This document shows, piece after piece, positions 23,183 through 31,702 of a stretch of 64,000 nt of DNA; positions within the stretch are counted from its first letter, which is position 1, and every line of letters begins with the position of its first letter. Source of the stretch: an uncultured Holophagaceae bacterium (GTDB lineage: Bacteria; Acidobacteriota; Holophagae; Holophagales; Holophagaceae); NCBI GenBank assembly GCA_903884655.1, contig CAISFO010000094.1:1-64000 (forward strand). Direction: 5' to 3'. Under the pieces are notes generated by a model that saw only the letters and a program-made list of their open reading frames with translations, had not been told where the DNA came from and made no database searches. The translations under genes and the position numbers were made by a program.

Positions 23183-24985
23183 TCAGATCTCCAGGGCCTC
23201 GCGTCGAATTTGCGCAAGTTCTTCCCTCGGCAAGAAGGGTTCCATATCATCCAGCGTCGAGGAGGCCATTTGTCCATCCTCAAGCCTTCTAGATGACAAT
23301 TTGGGGAATAAACTCTTATCCGGGTTTATCAATACTTCGACTAGAACGGGCCACGGCTCGTGCAAGGCAGAGTTGATTCCTTCTCTTAATTCAGCGTTAT
23401 TGGAAATTCTTAAATACCTGAAACCATATGCTTCAGCAATTCGCTGCAAGTCGGGCATTGAGGTTCCACTATCCGTATCACTGCCGACCAGTTTTCCTGA
23501 AAAATAATTATGTTGTGTCACGCGTATTGAAAAATATCCTTTATTATTAAAAATAAACAGTACAACCGGTAGTTTGTTGTGGATGATGGTTTGCAGTTCC
23601 TGAATGTTCAATTGAAGTCCGCCATCGCCAACGATGGTCACGGTTCGCTTCAACTGGCCGGCGATGCAGGCTCCAATGGATGACGGCAACCCATAACCCA
23701 TGGCGGCGTGCCCTTTGGAGGTGATGTATCGCTGCCCAGCCTTGATTCTGAACATTTGAGTCGTCACGGTAAAACCGGTGCCAGAACTCCCCGGAACAAT
23801 GAGATCTCCAGGCTGCATCGCATCAGACAGTTCGTCCGCGAACTTATAGGCGTCCACAAAACACGGATCTTCGTTGTATTCCGTGATTGTCGGATAGGCC
23901 TGCTTGATTTTCTGGCACCAGGCGATCCACCTCTCATGATTGCCGGTAGATTTAAATACCGATGAAAGAAGACCTATGAACATTCGTGCATCAGCATGTA
24001 TGGGCAAGGAGACATTCAACGTTTTTTTGGTCAGTTCTTCCTGGTCCACATCCACCATGATCAATTTGGCTTGTGGGGCGAACGCGGCATAATTATATCC
24101 GATATGCTGAATTCCCAGTCTCGCTCCGATGGCAAGAATAAGATCACAATTTTGCAGAATAATATTTGGATACCGGGGCCCGTACGAATTGGCCCTCCCG
24201 AAAAACAGCGGGAAATCCTCCTCCAAGAGGTCAATCCCGTTCCAGGTGGTCTGAACGGGGATTTGAAGTTGCGTGAGCAACTTCCTGAAGGACTCCTTGG
24301 CTCCAGACAGCCAAATGCCATGTCCACCAATCACCAGTGGCCGCTTGGCTTGGTTCAACAGCTGAAGGACCTGCTCCAGTTCAGCTGGGGTCGGTGCCTT
24401 TGCCTGCGCTTCGAACCCTTCCACTGCAGGGTCAAACCCCTGCAATTCATCAGGATTGACCAAGGCTCCCTGGACATCCACTGGAATGTCCAGCCAAACC
24501 GGTCCCGGGCGGCCTTCCTTGGCCAAATAGATTGCTTTTTCAAGATGATATTTAATTGTGGATGGATCAATAACAGTCTCTGCATACTTCGTGAAGGACT
24601 TTACAATGGGCACAATATCGATTTCTTGAAACCCAAGCTGCCTCACCAAGCTGGCCCCTTTGAAGGTGGCCCGGGAGACTTGCCCCGATATGACCAGCAA
24701 GGGAGTCGATTCCAAATAGGCGCCGGATACGCCTGTAATGGCGTTCGTGGAACCAGGACCCGTCGTAACCAGGACGATGCCGACCGTATTGTTGACCCGG
24801 CCATAAGCATCTGCGGCAATGGCAGCCGCTTGCTCGTGATGCATGGCCACGGGAACGATCGAAGTGCACCGGCCCAGGGCATCACATAGATGCATGATTC
24901 CGCCACCACTCAAAAAAAAGCAGTGACGACTACCTGTCAGTTCGAAGAGGCGATTGAATACATAATCCGCCAACCGGATGTTCAT
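23183..24985 (-). CDS. Thiamine-diphosphate-dependent enzyme of the acetolactate synthase family
   Basis: Full-length 600-residue ThDP enzyme with all three domains. The N-terminal pyrimidine-binding domain has the cofactor-activating Glu51 in MHHEQAAAIAADAYGR, then TTGPGSTNAITG. The middle domain has an FAD-type or NAD-like fold (RPLVIGGHGIWLSGA, LILAIGARLG). The C-terminal PP domain has the metal motif GDGG with NN 25-30 residues later (FNNKGYFSIR). In this sugar cluster it is more likely a carboligase or decarboxylase acting on a sugar precursor than an amino-acid biosynthetic enzyme. YerE, which adds a two-carbon unit from pyruvate to a CDP-4-ketosugar, belongs to this family. No regulatory ilvN-type subunit is adjacent. 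Start overlaps the previous stop (ATGA). Confidence 0.85.
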   Translation of the reverse strand: MNIRLADYVFNRLFELTGSRHCFFLSGGGIMHLCDALGRCTSIVPVAMHHEQAAAIAADAYGRVNNTVGIVLVTTGPGSTNAITGVSGAYLESTPLLVISGQVSRATFKGASLVRQLGFQEIDIVPIVKSFTKYAETVIDPSTIKYHLEKAIYLAKEGRPGPVWLDIPVDVQGALVNPDELQGFDPAVEGFEAQAKAPTPAELEQVLQLLNQAKRPLVIGGHGIWLSGAKESFRKLLTQLQIPVQTTWNGIDLLEEDFPLFFGRANSYGPRYPNIILQNCDLILAIGARLGIQHIGYNYAAFAPQAKLIMVDVDQEELTKKTLNVSLPIHADARMFIGLLSSVFKSTGNHERWIAWCQKIKQAYPTITEYNEDPCFVDAYKFADELSDAMQPGDLIVPGSSGTGFTVTTQMFRIKAGQRYITSKGHAAMGYGLPSSIGACIAGQLKRTVTIVGDGGLQLNIQELQTIIHNKLPVVLFIFNNKGYFSIRVTQHNYFSGKLVGSDTDSGTSMPDLQRIAEAYGFRYLRISNNAELREGINSALHEPWPVLVEVLINPDKSLFPKLSSRRLEDGQMASSTLDDMEPFLPREELAQIRREALEI

Positions 24986-25740
24986 TCAGAACTCCGAGTG
25001 GTCTTCTCCTGTTTCCCTATGAATGCTTCGACGTCGTTGATGTCCCTAGGACCATCAATGAATTGCCAATAACCTTCATGTTTATAATAGTATGCTTTTC
25101 CTTTTTCAGCGGAAACATGGAGAAAATCGTTTTCGAAATGATAATTTGTGGATGGATTGTCTACGGCCAGAAAGGCTTCACATTCAACAAAGTAAAATCC
25201 ACCAGAAACAATATTATTTTCAATGATTGGTTTCTTTGAGAAGCCTCTTACACGTGGCGAAAAAACATCATGACCAATGACCTTGAATCTGGTCGGCAAG
25301 TTCACAGCAGTCATCGTGACTTCGGCCTGTTTGGCTTCATGCAATTTCAAGACTTCCTCAAGAGGCACATCTGAAATCGTATCGATATAAGATATAGCAA
25401 TTGTCCCTGTTTTCTTACCAAGGTAAGCCAAGGCCTGCCTGACTCGAGATCCGGTCGAATCGATGCCTCCTGTATAGATCAACTGTATTTTGATGGGGAC
25501 ATCAGGGACGAGAGATCTGACCTGTTGGATTAAGGCAAGGTCCTCCTGGATGGATTCAAAGCCTTCTCCGGCACAAATATAAAAATCGCTGAATCCGGAG
25601 TTGATATATTTATTAATAATGTGTATCACAAGTGGAATTCCATTGATTCTAATGGAACCTTTAGGTATGTACCCCCTTCCGAAGTTGACTGGTTTACCTC
25701 CGGCCAGAACCACAACTGGAATCGACTCATGGGTCATCAT
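24982..25740 (-). CDS. Sugar-phosphate nucleotidyltransferase, RfbF-like
   Basis: About 252 residues, expected to join a sugar- or polyol-phosphate to a nucleotide. The N-terminus has VVVLAGG and then PKGSIRINGIPLVIHIINKY, the usual nucleotide-loop and Lys region. The canonical GSR/GTR that follows AGG is replaced by KPVNFGRG. The end (GYWQFIDGPRDINDVEAF) aligns in pattern with the end of the RfbF encoded at 31.7 kb ([18 protein letters not shown]). It therefore looks like a diverged glucose-1-phosphate cytidylyltransferase paralogue with another substrate. AGGAG eight bases ahead supports the first ATG. Overlaps the ThDP-enzyme start by four bases and follows the phosphatase gene by 14 bp. 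Confidence 0.8.
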   Translation of the reverse strand: MMTHESIPVVVLAGGKPVNFGRGYIPKGSIRINGIPLVIHIINKYINSGFSDFYICAGEGFESIQEDLALIQQVRSLVPDVPIKIQLIYTGGIDSTGSRVRQALAYLGKKTGTIAISYIDTISDVPLEEVLKLHEAKQAEVTMTAVNLPTRFKVIGHDVFSPRVRGFSKKPIIENNIVSGGFYFVECEAFLAVDNPSTNYHFENDFLHVSAEKGKAYYYKHEGYWQFIDGPRDINDVEAFIGKQEKTTRSSE

Positions 25741-25754
25741 TGATATCGCTCCTG

Positions 25755-26549
25755 CTAGATCGATCCTATGAATGGTTGAAATTCCGACCGGACTTCCTCA
25801 ATGATCGCTGGATGACCCACGACAAAACTGATCCGCCCACTTGGGTCAATCGGTGAGGTCACCACCTGGCACCCGGCGGCCTTGGCGATGGCAAGTGGCC
25901 CCGCCACATCCCAGATTTTGTTATTCAATCCATAGGACAGGCCAAACCTACCGGCGGCAGTGTAACAAATGTTCCCTGAGGCAGATCCAAGCCTCAGTGC
26001 CCCCTTGCTTCGATCATTGAGGCTGCCGAAGAGGAGAAACTCCCTTTCTCGCTCGACTCCGCGGGCCGTCGACGGAGACGAGAATGAGGCCGCCACCAAT
26101 GAGGCTCGAAGAGTCTTTGGCAGGACCTTCAAGCGCACTTCATTCAGGTAGGCAATATCCTGATTGATCGTATAGAAAAGTTCCTTGGTTGCAGGCATTC
26201 CAAAGGCACCGGCAAAAAATTCTCCCGCCTTCAGCGCCCCTAGTGAAATTCCATAAAACGGGATATTTTCGGAATAATTGGCTGTTCCATCAATTGGATC
26301 CAAGACCCAACAAATTTCAGCGTTCCTTAATATTTCAAAATTATTTTCCTTCTCTTCTGATATAACAGGCCAGCCCGACTCATGTAATCCACGAAGCATA
26401 ACGGTTTGGATGGCCAAGTCCGCTTCAGAAACCACGTCTCTAGCGGTCTCCTTTTCGGAAAAGGTCATGTTCTTTCCGGAAAATGATTCGAAGAAAATCA
26501 AGGCATTGCTCACGGCCTGAGCACATCTACCATGGACTGAATCTAACAT
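25755..26549 (-). CDS. Inositol-monophosphatase-family phosphatase
   Basis: Metal-dependent phosphomonoesterase of about 264 residues. Metal ligands are recognisable in VISEE (Glu), WVLDPIDGTANY (the DPxDGT signature) and WDVAGPLAIAKAAG (the WDxAG signature). Such enzymes dephosphorylate inositol phosphate, histidinol phosphate, PAP or sugar phosphates; here a sugar or alditol phosphate of the island pathway is likely. I chose the ATG at 26549, six bases behind GAGGTG; a GTG at 26558 is the alternative. The start lies inside the last codons of the upstream dehydrogenase gene (7-bp overlap). Confidence 0.83.
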   Translation of the reverse strand: MLDSVHGRCAQAVSNALIFFESFSGKNMTFSEKETARDVVSEADLAIQTVMLRGLHESGWPVISEEKENNFEILRNAEICWVLDPIDGTANYSENIPFYGISLGALKAGEFFAGAFGMPATKELFYTINQDIAYLNEVRLKVLPKTLRASLVAASFSSPSTARGVEREREFLLFGSLNDRSKGALRLGSASGNICYTAAGRFGLSYGLNNKIWDVAGPLAIAKAAGCQVVTSPIDPSGRISFVVGHPAIIEEVRSEFQPFIGSI

Positions 26550-27670
26550 GGCTTGCACCTCATCACTTCCTCCAACTGATCCACCAATGTGACAAAGTTT
26601 GATGAGAGCAGCTCTTCTAAGACTTCCCCTTTCCGAAGCTTCAATAGATAGCTTAAGACAATTGCAGGTGAAAGATATTTAATTGCAAATGCTATGTGAT
26701 TATCTTGATCAGATTCATTCTTATACAGCAGTGCAGCAGTGATACCCAACAACAGATTGATCGGAACATAACCAAGTTTGAGGCACATCAACGCCGCACC
26801 GACCAGTCGCCCATTGAGTTCAAGTTTGCGAAAGGGTTCCCTTGCAACACGAGAAATCGGGTCACAAAGTTCCCGGTTGCTGAACCTATCCAGTTCCTTG
26901 GCCGCGTACCAATCGAGAAAATCATGGGGTATATCCCAAGTAAGTTTCAGTGCTCGCAGCATTTCATTCATGGCGCCTTCGACAATTTTGCGAGCCTTGG
27001 GCACTCCCATTGGGTCGTGCACATATTTCTGTTCGAGCAGTGAACCAAGATAGGCAGCTATGCAATGCGGTGTGTTGTGCAAATACAGTTTTGCCGCCCA
27101 TTGATTCTTCAGTTCCAGCTCATCGCAATAAATGATTCGACCTGCGACGGCTTTGGCACGCGCATCAACGAACATCTCACCGTCTTCGGTGTGCAGTGCC
27201 AGCGGGTCCTTCTGTAGATTCTCCAATGAGGCTGTATTTGAAGCGATGACATCCGGAATCGCGAAAAAGACGTTTTCCCGTCCGACTGCGACTCTCACAA
27301 GCTCTACCGTCTTGTCATCATTTTCCAGCAGGACGATGGGACACGTGAACCTTTTCAGGACCTTGGAAGCCAGCACGACATTTCGCGGCCCGACTGCCAT
27401 GTAGCAGGTGACCGGATCAGGGCACTGGACGGTCTGAAATTCGTCGATCGTGTAGGCTTGATCGACCATGAATTTCTTCCCGACCAGGCCTTTGCCCTTC
27501 ATGGTCATATAACTCGTAAAATAGCCCTGTTCCTTAAGCTTCCTGATGAGTTCGACATTCTGATCCACAAGAATGAGGTTGTAGCGATTGTCCTCGAACG
27601 TCCAGGGAAGGTAACCTCTGCCGATCGCCCCGGCTCCCACGATCACAATTGTTTCCTTCAAATCGCTCAT
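26543..27670 (-). CDS. Mannitol-1-phosphate 5-dehydrogenase-like long-chain dehydrogenase
   Basis: About 375 residues with an N-terminal Rossmann motif IVIVGAGAIGRGYLPW. The C-terminal helical domain is typical of polyol-specific long-chain dehydrogenases (KLYLHNTPHCIAAYLGSL, where the N-H pair corresponds to the catalytic region). The family interconverts hexitol phosphates and ketose phosphates, or uronates and aldonates, with NAD. In this operon it could make or use an alditol phosphate that the neighbouring nucleotidyltransferase activates. The ATG at 27670 follows GGAG by eight bases and overlaps the previous stop (ATGA). Exact substrate unknown. Confidence 0.72.
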   Translation of the reverse strand: MSDLKETIVIVGAGAIGRGYLPWTFEDNRYNLILVDQNVELIRKLKEQGYFTSYMTMKGKGLVGKKFMVDQAYTIDEFQTVQCPDPVTCYMAVGPRNVVLASKVLKRFTCPIVLLENDDKTVELVRVAVGRENVFFAIPDVIASNTASLENLQKDPLALHTEDGEMFVDARAKAVAGRIIYCDELELKNQWAAKLYLHNTPHCIAAYLGSLLEQKYVHDPMGVPKARKIVEGAMNEMLRALKLTWDIPHDFLDWYAAKELDRFSNRELCDPISRVAREPFRKLELNGRLVGAALMCLKLGYVPINLLLGITAALLYKNESDQDNHIAFAIKYLSPAIVLSYLLKLRKGEVLEELLSSNFVTLVDQLEEVMRCKPC

Positions 27671-28986
27671 GAATGTCTCCACAAGGTGCCATCTGGATAA
27701 TGGAAATTCATGATCGCATCCTCCTTCATTCCTACAATATAGCCAGGCATTGAGGGCAATGGTATTTTCCCATTAACAACACGACTTGGCTGGATGAAAT
27801 ACTGCGAGCAGAAATTGACTTGTTCAACCCTGACCTTATCCAGTGGTGCACCCAGCGCAATGTAATTCCATGCAGCCAGGTGGGGAACCAGTTCATCCAG
27901 TCCGCTTCCTCCTGCGTGAGGACAGACGGGAATTCCATATTTCCTGGCAACCAGCATGATCAGGATGTTTTCCATCGGACCGATCACTCTGCATGCATCA
28001 ATCTGGAAACGATCGATGGCACCGCACTCCATCATCTGAGCTGCCACATGGGAATTTGGACAATTTTCCCCGGTCACCACGTCGATGTTGAGTGCCTTTA
28101 TTCGATCACGAATCCACTTGTGTCCACTGATGCTGTCTGGTGCCGTGGGCTCCTCGATCCAGGTAAGGTCATACTTCGATAGCGCCGTCACCCATTCAAC
28201 CGCCACTGGTGGCGACCAGACCTGATTCGCATCAACACATAGATCGATGGTCGAACCAAAGTGCTTTCTCACGGCTTCTATTCGCTTCAAGTCCACATCG
28301 AGATCAACACCCACTTTCATCTTGAACAATCGAATTCCATTTTTTTGCCGAACATCTGAAATTTGAGCAATTAGATCCTCAACCGAGGAGCCGATCCAGG
28401 TTGTGAAATAGGCAGGTAAGCCGTCTAACTCCAGCTTTTTCTTTCTATCATCAATTCCACTTCGATTCTGTTCAAGCAACAGCAGGGCTTCTGATTTATT
28501 TAGCAAGTGTTCAACATACCTGAAATCTATCATTTCTATCAATTCGATAGGTTCCAGTTGGAGCAGCACCTCCCAAAGAGGTTTATTGAGGAATTTCGCA
28601 TACAAATCAAAAACGGCGTTTGCCAATGCCCCGGCCGCCATATGATAGGGTCCACAATTGGGACCGATCCATCGGCTTTGAATGGGGTTGGCAAGCTTGC
28701 GCCAGACATGCGAAAAATTAGCTATGATTTCATAAAGAGAAATTCCCTTGATTAAAGGGAACAGCTCTTCTGCTGCAGAACAGATGTGTTCGTTTCCCTT
28801 TCCCAGCGAAAATCCAATCCCGACCCCTCTTAAAGGTGTATTGGTGATTAGTTCCACATAGGGGTTCGAATAATCCGTGTGCGGGTTGTTTGCATCCGAG
28901 CCAGGCCCACCCTCATGAAAACGAAAGCGAACGTCCTTGATGTCGACGGCAAGAATCTTCACGTTTTTCAGAGCAGGGTCGATCAA
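27667..28986 (-). CDS. Enolase-superfamily sugar-acid dehydratase, L-fuconate dehydratase type
   Basis: About 439 residues, closely patterned on L-fuconate dehydratase. The cap opens VDIKDVRFRF...DANNPHTDYSNPYVEL and is followed by MAAGALANAVFDLYAKFLNKPLW. The barrel has Lys in FKMKVG, metal ligands in CVDANQVW, WIEEPTAPD and VTGENCPN, and the catalytic His in CPHAGGSGLDELV. Such enzymes abstract the proton next to the acid and yield 2-keto-3-deoxy sugar acids. It starts at TTG, which has AGGAG six bases ahead, since no ATG precedes the conserved N-terminus. A catabolic-type dehydratase at the head of a coupled nucleotide-sugar operon is unusual. Confidence 0.85.
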   Translation of the reverse strand: MIDPALKNVKILAVDIKDVRFRFHEGGPGSDANNPHTDYSNPYVELITNTPLRGVGIGFSLGKGNEHICSAAEELFPLIKGISLYEIIANFSHVWRKLANPIQSRWIGPNCGPYHMAAGALANAVFDLYAKFLNKPLWEVLLQLEPIELIEMIDFRYVEHLLNKSEALLLLEQNRSGIDDRKKKLELDGLPAYFTTWIGSSVEDLIAQISDVRQKNGIRLFKMKVGVDLDVDLKRIEAVRKHFGSTIDLCVDANQVWSPPVAVEWVTALSKYDLTWIEEPTAPDSISGHKWIRDRIKALNIDVVTGENCPNSHVAAQMMECGAIDRFQIDACRVIGPMENILIMLVARKYGIPVCPHAGGSGLDELVPHLAAWNYIALGAPLDKVRVEQVNFCSQYFIQPSRVVNGKIPLPSMPGYIVGMKEDAIMNFHYPDGTLWRHS

Positions 28987-29230
28987 GAACGGCTCCTGTT
29001 GTTAATTCAACAAACCCAGTTGTAATTTTAAAATTTGCTCCATTATCGATGAATACAGTAGCGTCCGAGCCCACTGCCAGATTACCGACCTGATCACGCC
29101 CCGCCCTGGCTTGTTTCCACGAGAAGTCCCGCTCAGGTAACACAAGACAGGAGTAGATCCTCAGGCATCGTCTGTTCCAAACCGGTGAGGGCCTCAAGCA
29201 CCTTATGCCTCCTCCTGTCGGGTAGAACAA
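28981..29230 (-). pseudogene. Possible decayed gene fragment in the 330-bp gap between rfbH and the dehydratase gene
   Basis: The gap 28987-29313 holds no complete gene. On the minus strand a TTG preceded by AGGAGG (about 29241-29246) opens a frame. Part of it reads GNLAVGSDATVFIDNGANFK followed by ITTGFVELTTGAVL, a rhythm like left-handed beta-helix acyltransferases. The frame then runs out of phase into the dehydratase start. This may be the remnant of an acetyltransferase gene, or chance. Low confidence. Confidence 0.25.
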
Positions 29231-29313
29231 CTTGAATGCACCTCCTATCTACTTAAAAAACAACGTCTTGCTTTCATCGGCACCCGGCGGTGCTGGATTA
29301 AGAAAGGATCGCA

Positions 29314-30627
29314 TCAGACCCCAAAGAAGGTCTTGAGGGAGCTGACCACGAAATCAAGGGCCTCCTGGGTGAGCCCGGGATATACCCCCAGCCAGAAGGT
29401 CTGGTTCATGATGCGGTTTGTATTATCGAGACTGCCATGCACCCGGTAGGCGCGCCCCTCGAAATAGGGCTGGTGGAGCAGGTTCCCTCCGAACAGCAGG
29501 CGAGTGCCGATGCGCCGCTGATCCAGAAACCGGAGGAGCTCAACTCGATCGCCCTTGCCCTCCCGGAGGGTGAGCAGGAATCCGAACCAGGATGGATCGC
29601 TCTTCGGAGTTGCCTCGGGCAAAACCAGGAAGTCCTCCAGGACGGACAACTGCTCCTTCAAGTAGGCGGCGTTGCGTTTGCGGGCCTCGATGAATCCGGG
29701 CAGTCGTTCCAGTTGGGCCAGTCCGCAGGCGGCCTGCATGTCCGTGATCTTGAGGTTGAAGCCGGCGTGCGAATAGATGTACTTGTGGTCGTAGCCCGGG
29801 GGCAGGCCACCAAGCTTCCAGCCGAAGCGGTTCCGGCAGGTATTGTCGTGGCCCGGGGGGCACCAGCAATCCCGGCCCCAATCACGGAACGACTCCACGA
29901 TCCTCTGCAGTTCCGCATCCTGGGTGAAGACGGCCCCGCCTTCGCCCATGGTGATGTGGTGGGCAGGGTAGAAGCTCAGAGTACCGATGTGCCCGAACGT
30001 GCCCACCAGCTTGCCAGCGTAGGTTGATCCAAGGGCGTCACAGCAGTCTTCCACCACCCACAGGTTGTACTTCCTGGCGATCCTCATGACCTCATCCAGA
30101 TCAAAGGGGTTGCCAAGGGTGTGGGCGATGACGATGGCCCGGGTCCTGGGGCCCACCGCCGCCTCGATCTGCGAGGCGTCGATGTTGTAGGTGGGCAGGG
30201 TCACGTCCACGAACACCGGCACCAGACCATATTGCAGGATGGGATTGACGGTGGTCGGGAAACTGGCTGCCACCGTGATGACTTCGTCCCCTGGTTTCAG
30301 GGCCCGGTCGCCAAGCTTCGTCGAGGTCAGGGCTGCCACCGCCAGTAGATTTGCGGAGGAGCCAGAATTGACTGTGCGGACGAAACGGACCCCCAGGAAC
30401 TGGGCCAGACCCGCCTCGAACTTGTCGTTGAACCTCCCTGTGGTCAGCCAGCCATCCAGGGCGGCCTCCACCATGTTCTGGATCTCGGACGCGCCCAATA
30501 CCTTGCCTGCCGGGGGTACGACCGTGGTGCCCGGCTCGAAGGCCTTCGGCGCAAGTGAAAGCTCGGTGTAGCGCTCCACGAGTTCAAGGATTTGTGCGCG
30601 GAGCTGGATCTCGGTCAAGGGGATCAT
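29314..30627 (-). CDS. rfbH: CDP-4-keto-6-deoxyglucose-3-dehydrase (E1)
   Basis: PLP/PMP- and [2Fe-2S]-dependent enzyme removing the C3 hydroxyl of CDP-4-keto-6-deoxyglucose on the way to 3,6-dideoxyhexoses. It has the DegT/aminotransferase fold, but the Schiff-base lysine is His in [14 protein letters not shown], the diagnostic E1 change. Cysteines for the iron-sulfur cluster occur in [18 protein letters not shown]. At 437 residues the length matches known E1 proteins. AGGAA seven bases ahead supports the ATG at 30627, just after rfbG. The E3 reductase (AscD/DdhD) normally needed by E1 is not encoded in this window. Confidence 0.93.
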   Translation of the reverse strand: MIPLTEIQLRAQILELVERYTELSLAPKAFEPGTTVVPPAGKVLGASEIQNMVEAALDGWLTTGRFNDKFEAGLAQFLGVRFVRTVNSGSSANLLAVAALTSTKLGDRALKPGDEVITVAASFPTTVNPILQYGLVPVFVDVTLPTYNIDASQIEAAVGPRTRAIVIAHTLGNPFDLDEVMRIARKYNLWVVEDCCDALGSTYAGKLVGTFGHIGTLSFYPAHHITMGEGGAVFTQDAELQRIVESFRDWGRDCWCPPGHDNTCRNRFGWKLGGLPPGYDHKYIYSHAGFNLKITDMQAACGLAQLERLPGFIEARKRNAAYLKEQLSVLEDFLVLPEATPKSDPSWFGFLLTLREGKGDRVELLRFLDQRRIGTRLLFGGNLLHQPYFEGRAYRVHGSLDNTNRIMNQTFWLGVYPGLTQEALDFVVSSLKTFFGV

Positions 30628-30631
30628 GGTT

Positions 30632-31702
30632 CTATTCCTGTCGACTGTTGAATTCGGCAATCTGGGCGAGGGTCACAGCCCGCATGTCCTCGCCACGCTG
30701 ACAGGCCCGGTACCACAGCACAATGCGGTCCAGCGACGTCCCGAGGTCCCACCTTGGATGCCAGCCGAGGCGGGCCTTGGCCTTGGAGCAGTCCAGTTTC
30801 AGGTAAGTCGCCTCGTGGGGCTGGGGCCGGGGATCCAGACGCCAGGCAGCCCCATCACCCCACTGTTCGACAAGCCTCTGGACAATCCACTCGACGGGCT
30901 TCGCGTCTTCATCATTGGGTCCGAAGTTCCAGCTTTCTGCGAACTCTGGTCCGTGTTCCCAGAGCCTCTCCGCCAGAGTCAAGTAACCCCACAGCGGTTC
31001 GAGCACGTGCTGCCAGGGGCGGATCGCATGCGGGCTGCGGATGACCACCGCCTCCCCTTCAGAAAAGGCCCGAATCATGTCAGGCACCAGCCGATCCAGG
31101 GCCCAATCGCCCCCGCCGATGACATTGCCCGCCCGGGCCGAGGCCACTGCGGGGCGGGCGTGCTCCTTGCCCGAAAAGAAGGAACTCCGGTAGGCAGCGG
31201 TCACCAGTTCCGAACAGCCCTTGCTGCTGCTGTAGGGATCATGTCCGCCCATGGGATCACTTTCCCGGTAGCCCCAGACCCATTCCCTGTTCTCGTAGCA
31301 TTTGTCCGTGGTGACGTTCACCACCGCCCGCACCCCTTCTGCATGCCTCACCGCTTCCAGGAGGTGCACGGTGCCCATGACGTTCGTGGCAAAGGTCTCC
31401 ACAGGCTCGACGTAGGAGTGCCGGACCAGCGGCTGGGCCGCCAGGTGGAACACAACCTCAGGGCGGCATTCCCGGACGGCGGCCTTCAAGGTGTCCAGGT
31501 CCCTGATGTCGGCCAGGCGGGAATGGACCATCCCCCGGCCCACTGCGGCCAGGTCGAACAGGGATGGATGGGTGGGCGGCGCCAACGCGTAGCCTGCCAC
31601 TTCGGCCCCCATGGACTGGAGCCAGAGGGACAGCCAGCCACCCTTGAACCCGGTGTGGCCCGTGACCAGAACGCGTTTCCCGCGCCAGAACCCGCTGTTC
31701 AT
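30632..31702 (-). CDS. rfbG: CDP-glucose 4,6-dehydratase
   Basis: NAD-dependent extended SDR of about 356 residues that converts CDP-glucose to CDP-4-keto-6-deoxyglucose. N-terminal motif [18 protein letters not shown] is characteristic of RfbG (GHTGFKG). Further landmarks are [15 protein letters not shown], the catalytic-centre sequence [13 protein letters not shown] and the tyrosine/lysine pair in [11 protein letters not shown]. Start overlaps the rfbF stop by four bases (ATGA), so the two are translationally coupled. Composition is closer to the chromosome than that of the six genes downstream. Confidence 0.94.
   Translation of the reverse strand: MNSGFWRGKRVLVTGHTGFKGGWLSLWLQSMGAEVAGYALAPPTHPSLFDLAAVGRGMVHSRLADIRDLDTLKAAVRECRPEVVFHLAAQPLVRHSYVEPVETFATNVMGTVHLLEAVRHAEGVRAVVNVTTDKCYENREWVWGYRESDPMGGHDPYSSSKGCSELVTAAYRSSFFSGKEHARPAVASARAGNVIGGGDWALDRLVPDMIRAFSEGEAVVIRSPHAIRPWQHVLEPLWGYLTLAERLWEHGPEFAESWNFGPNDEDAKPVEWIVQRLVEQWGDGAAWRLDPRPQPHEATYLKLDCSKAKARLGWHPRWDLGTSLDRIVLWYRACQRGEDMRAVTLAQIAEFNSRQE

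Noticed and set aside
23183..24985. Acetolactate synthase for branched-chain amino acids (ilvB)
   Set aside because: No ilvN-type regulatory subunit or ilvC follows, and it is coupled to nucleotide-sugar genes; only family membership is supported.
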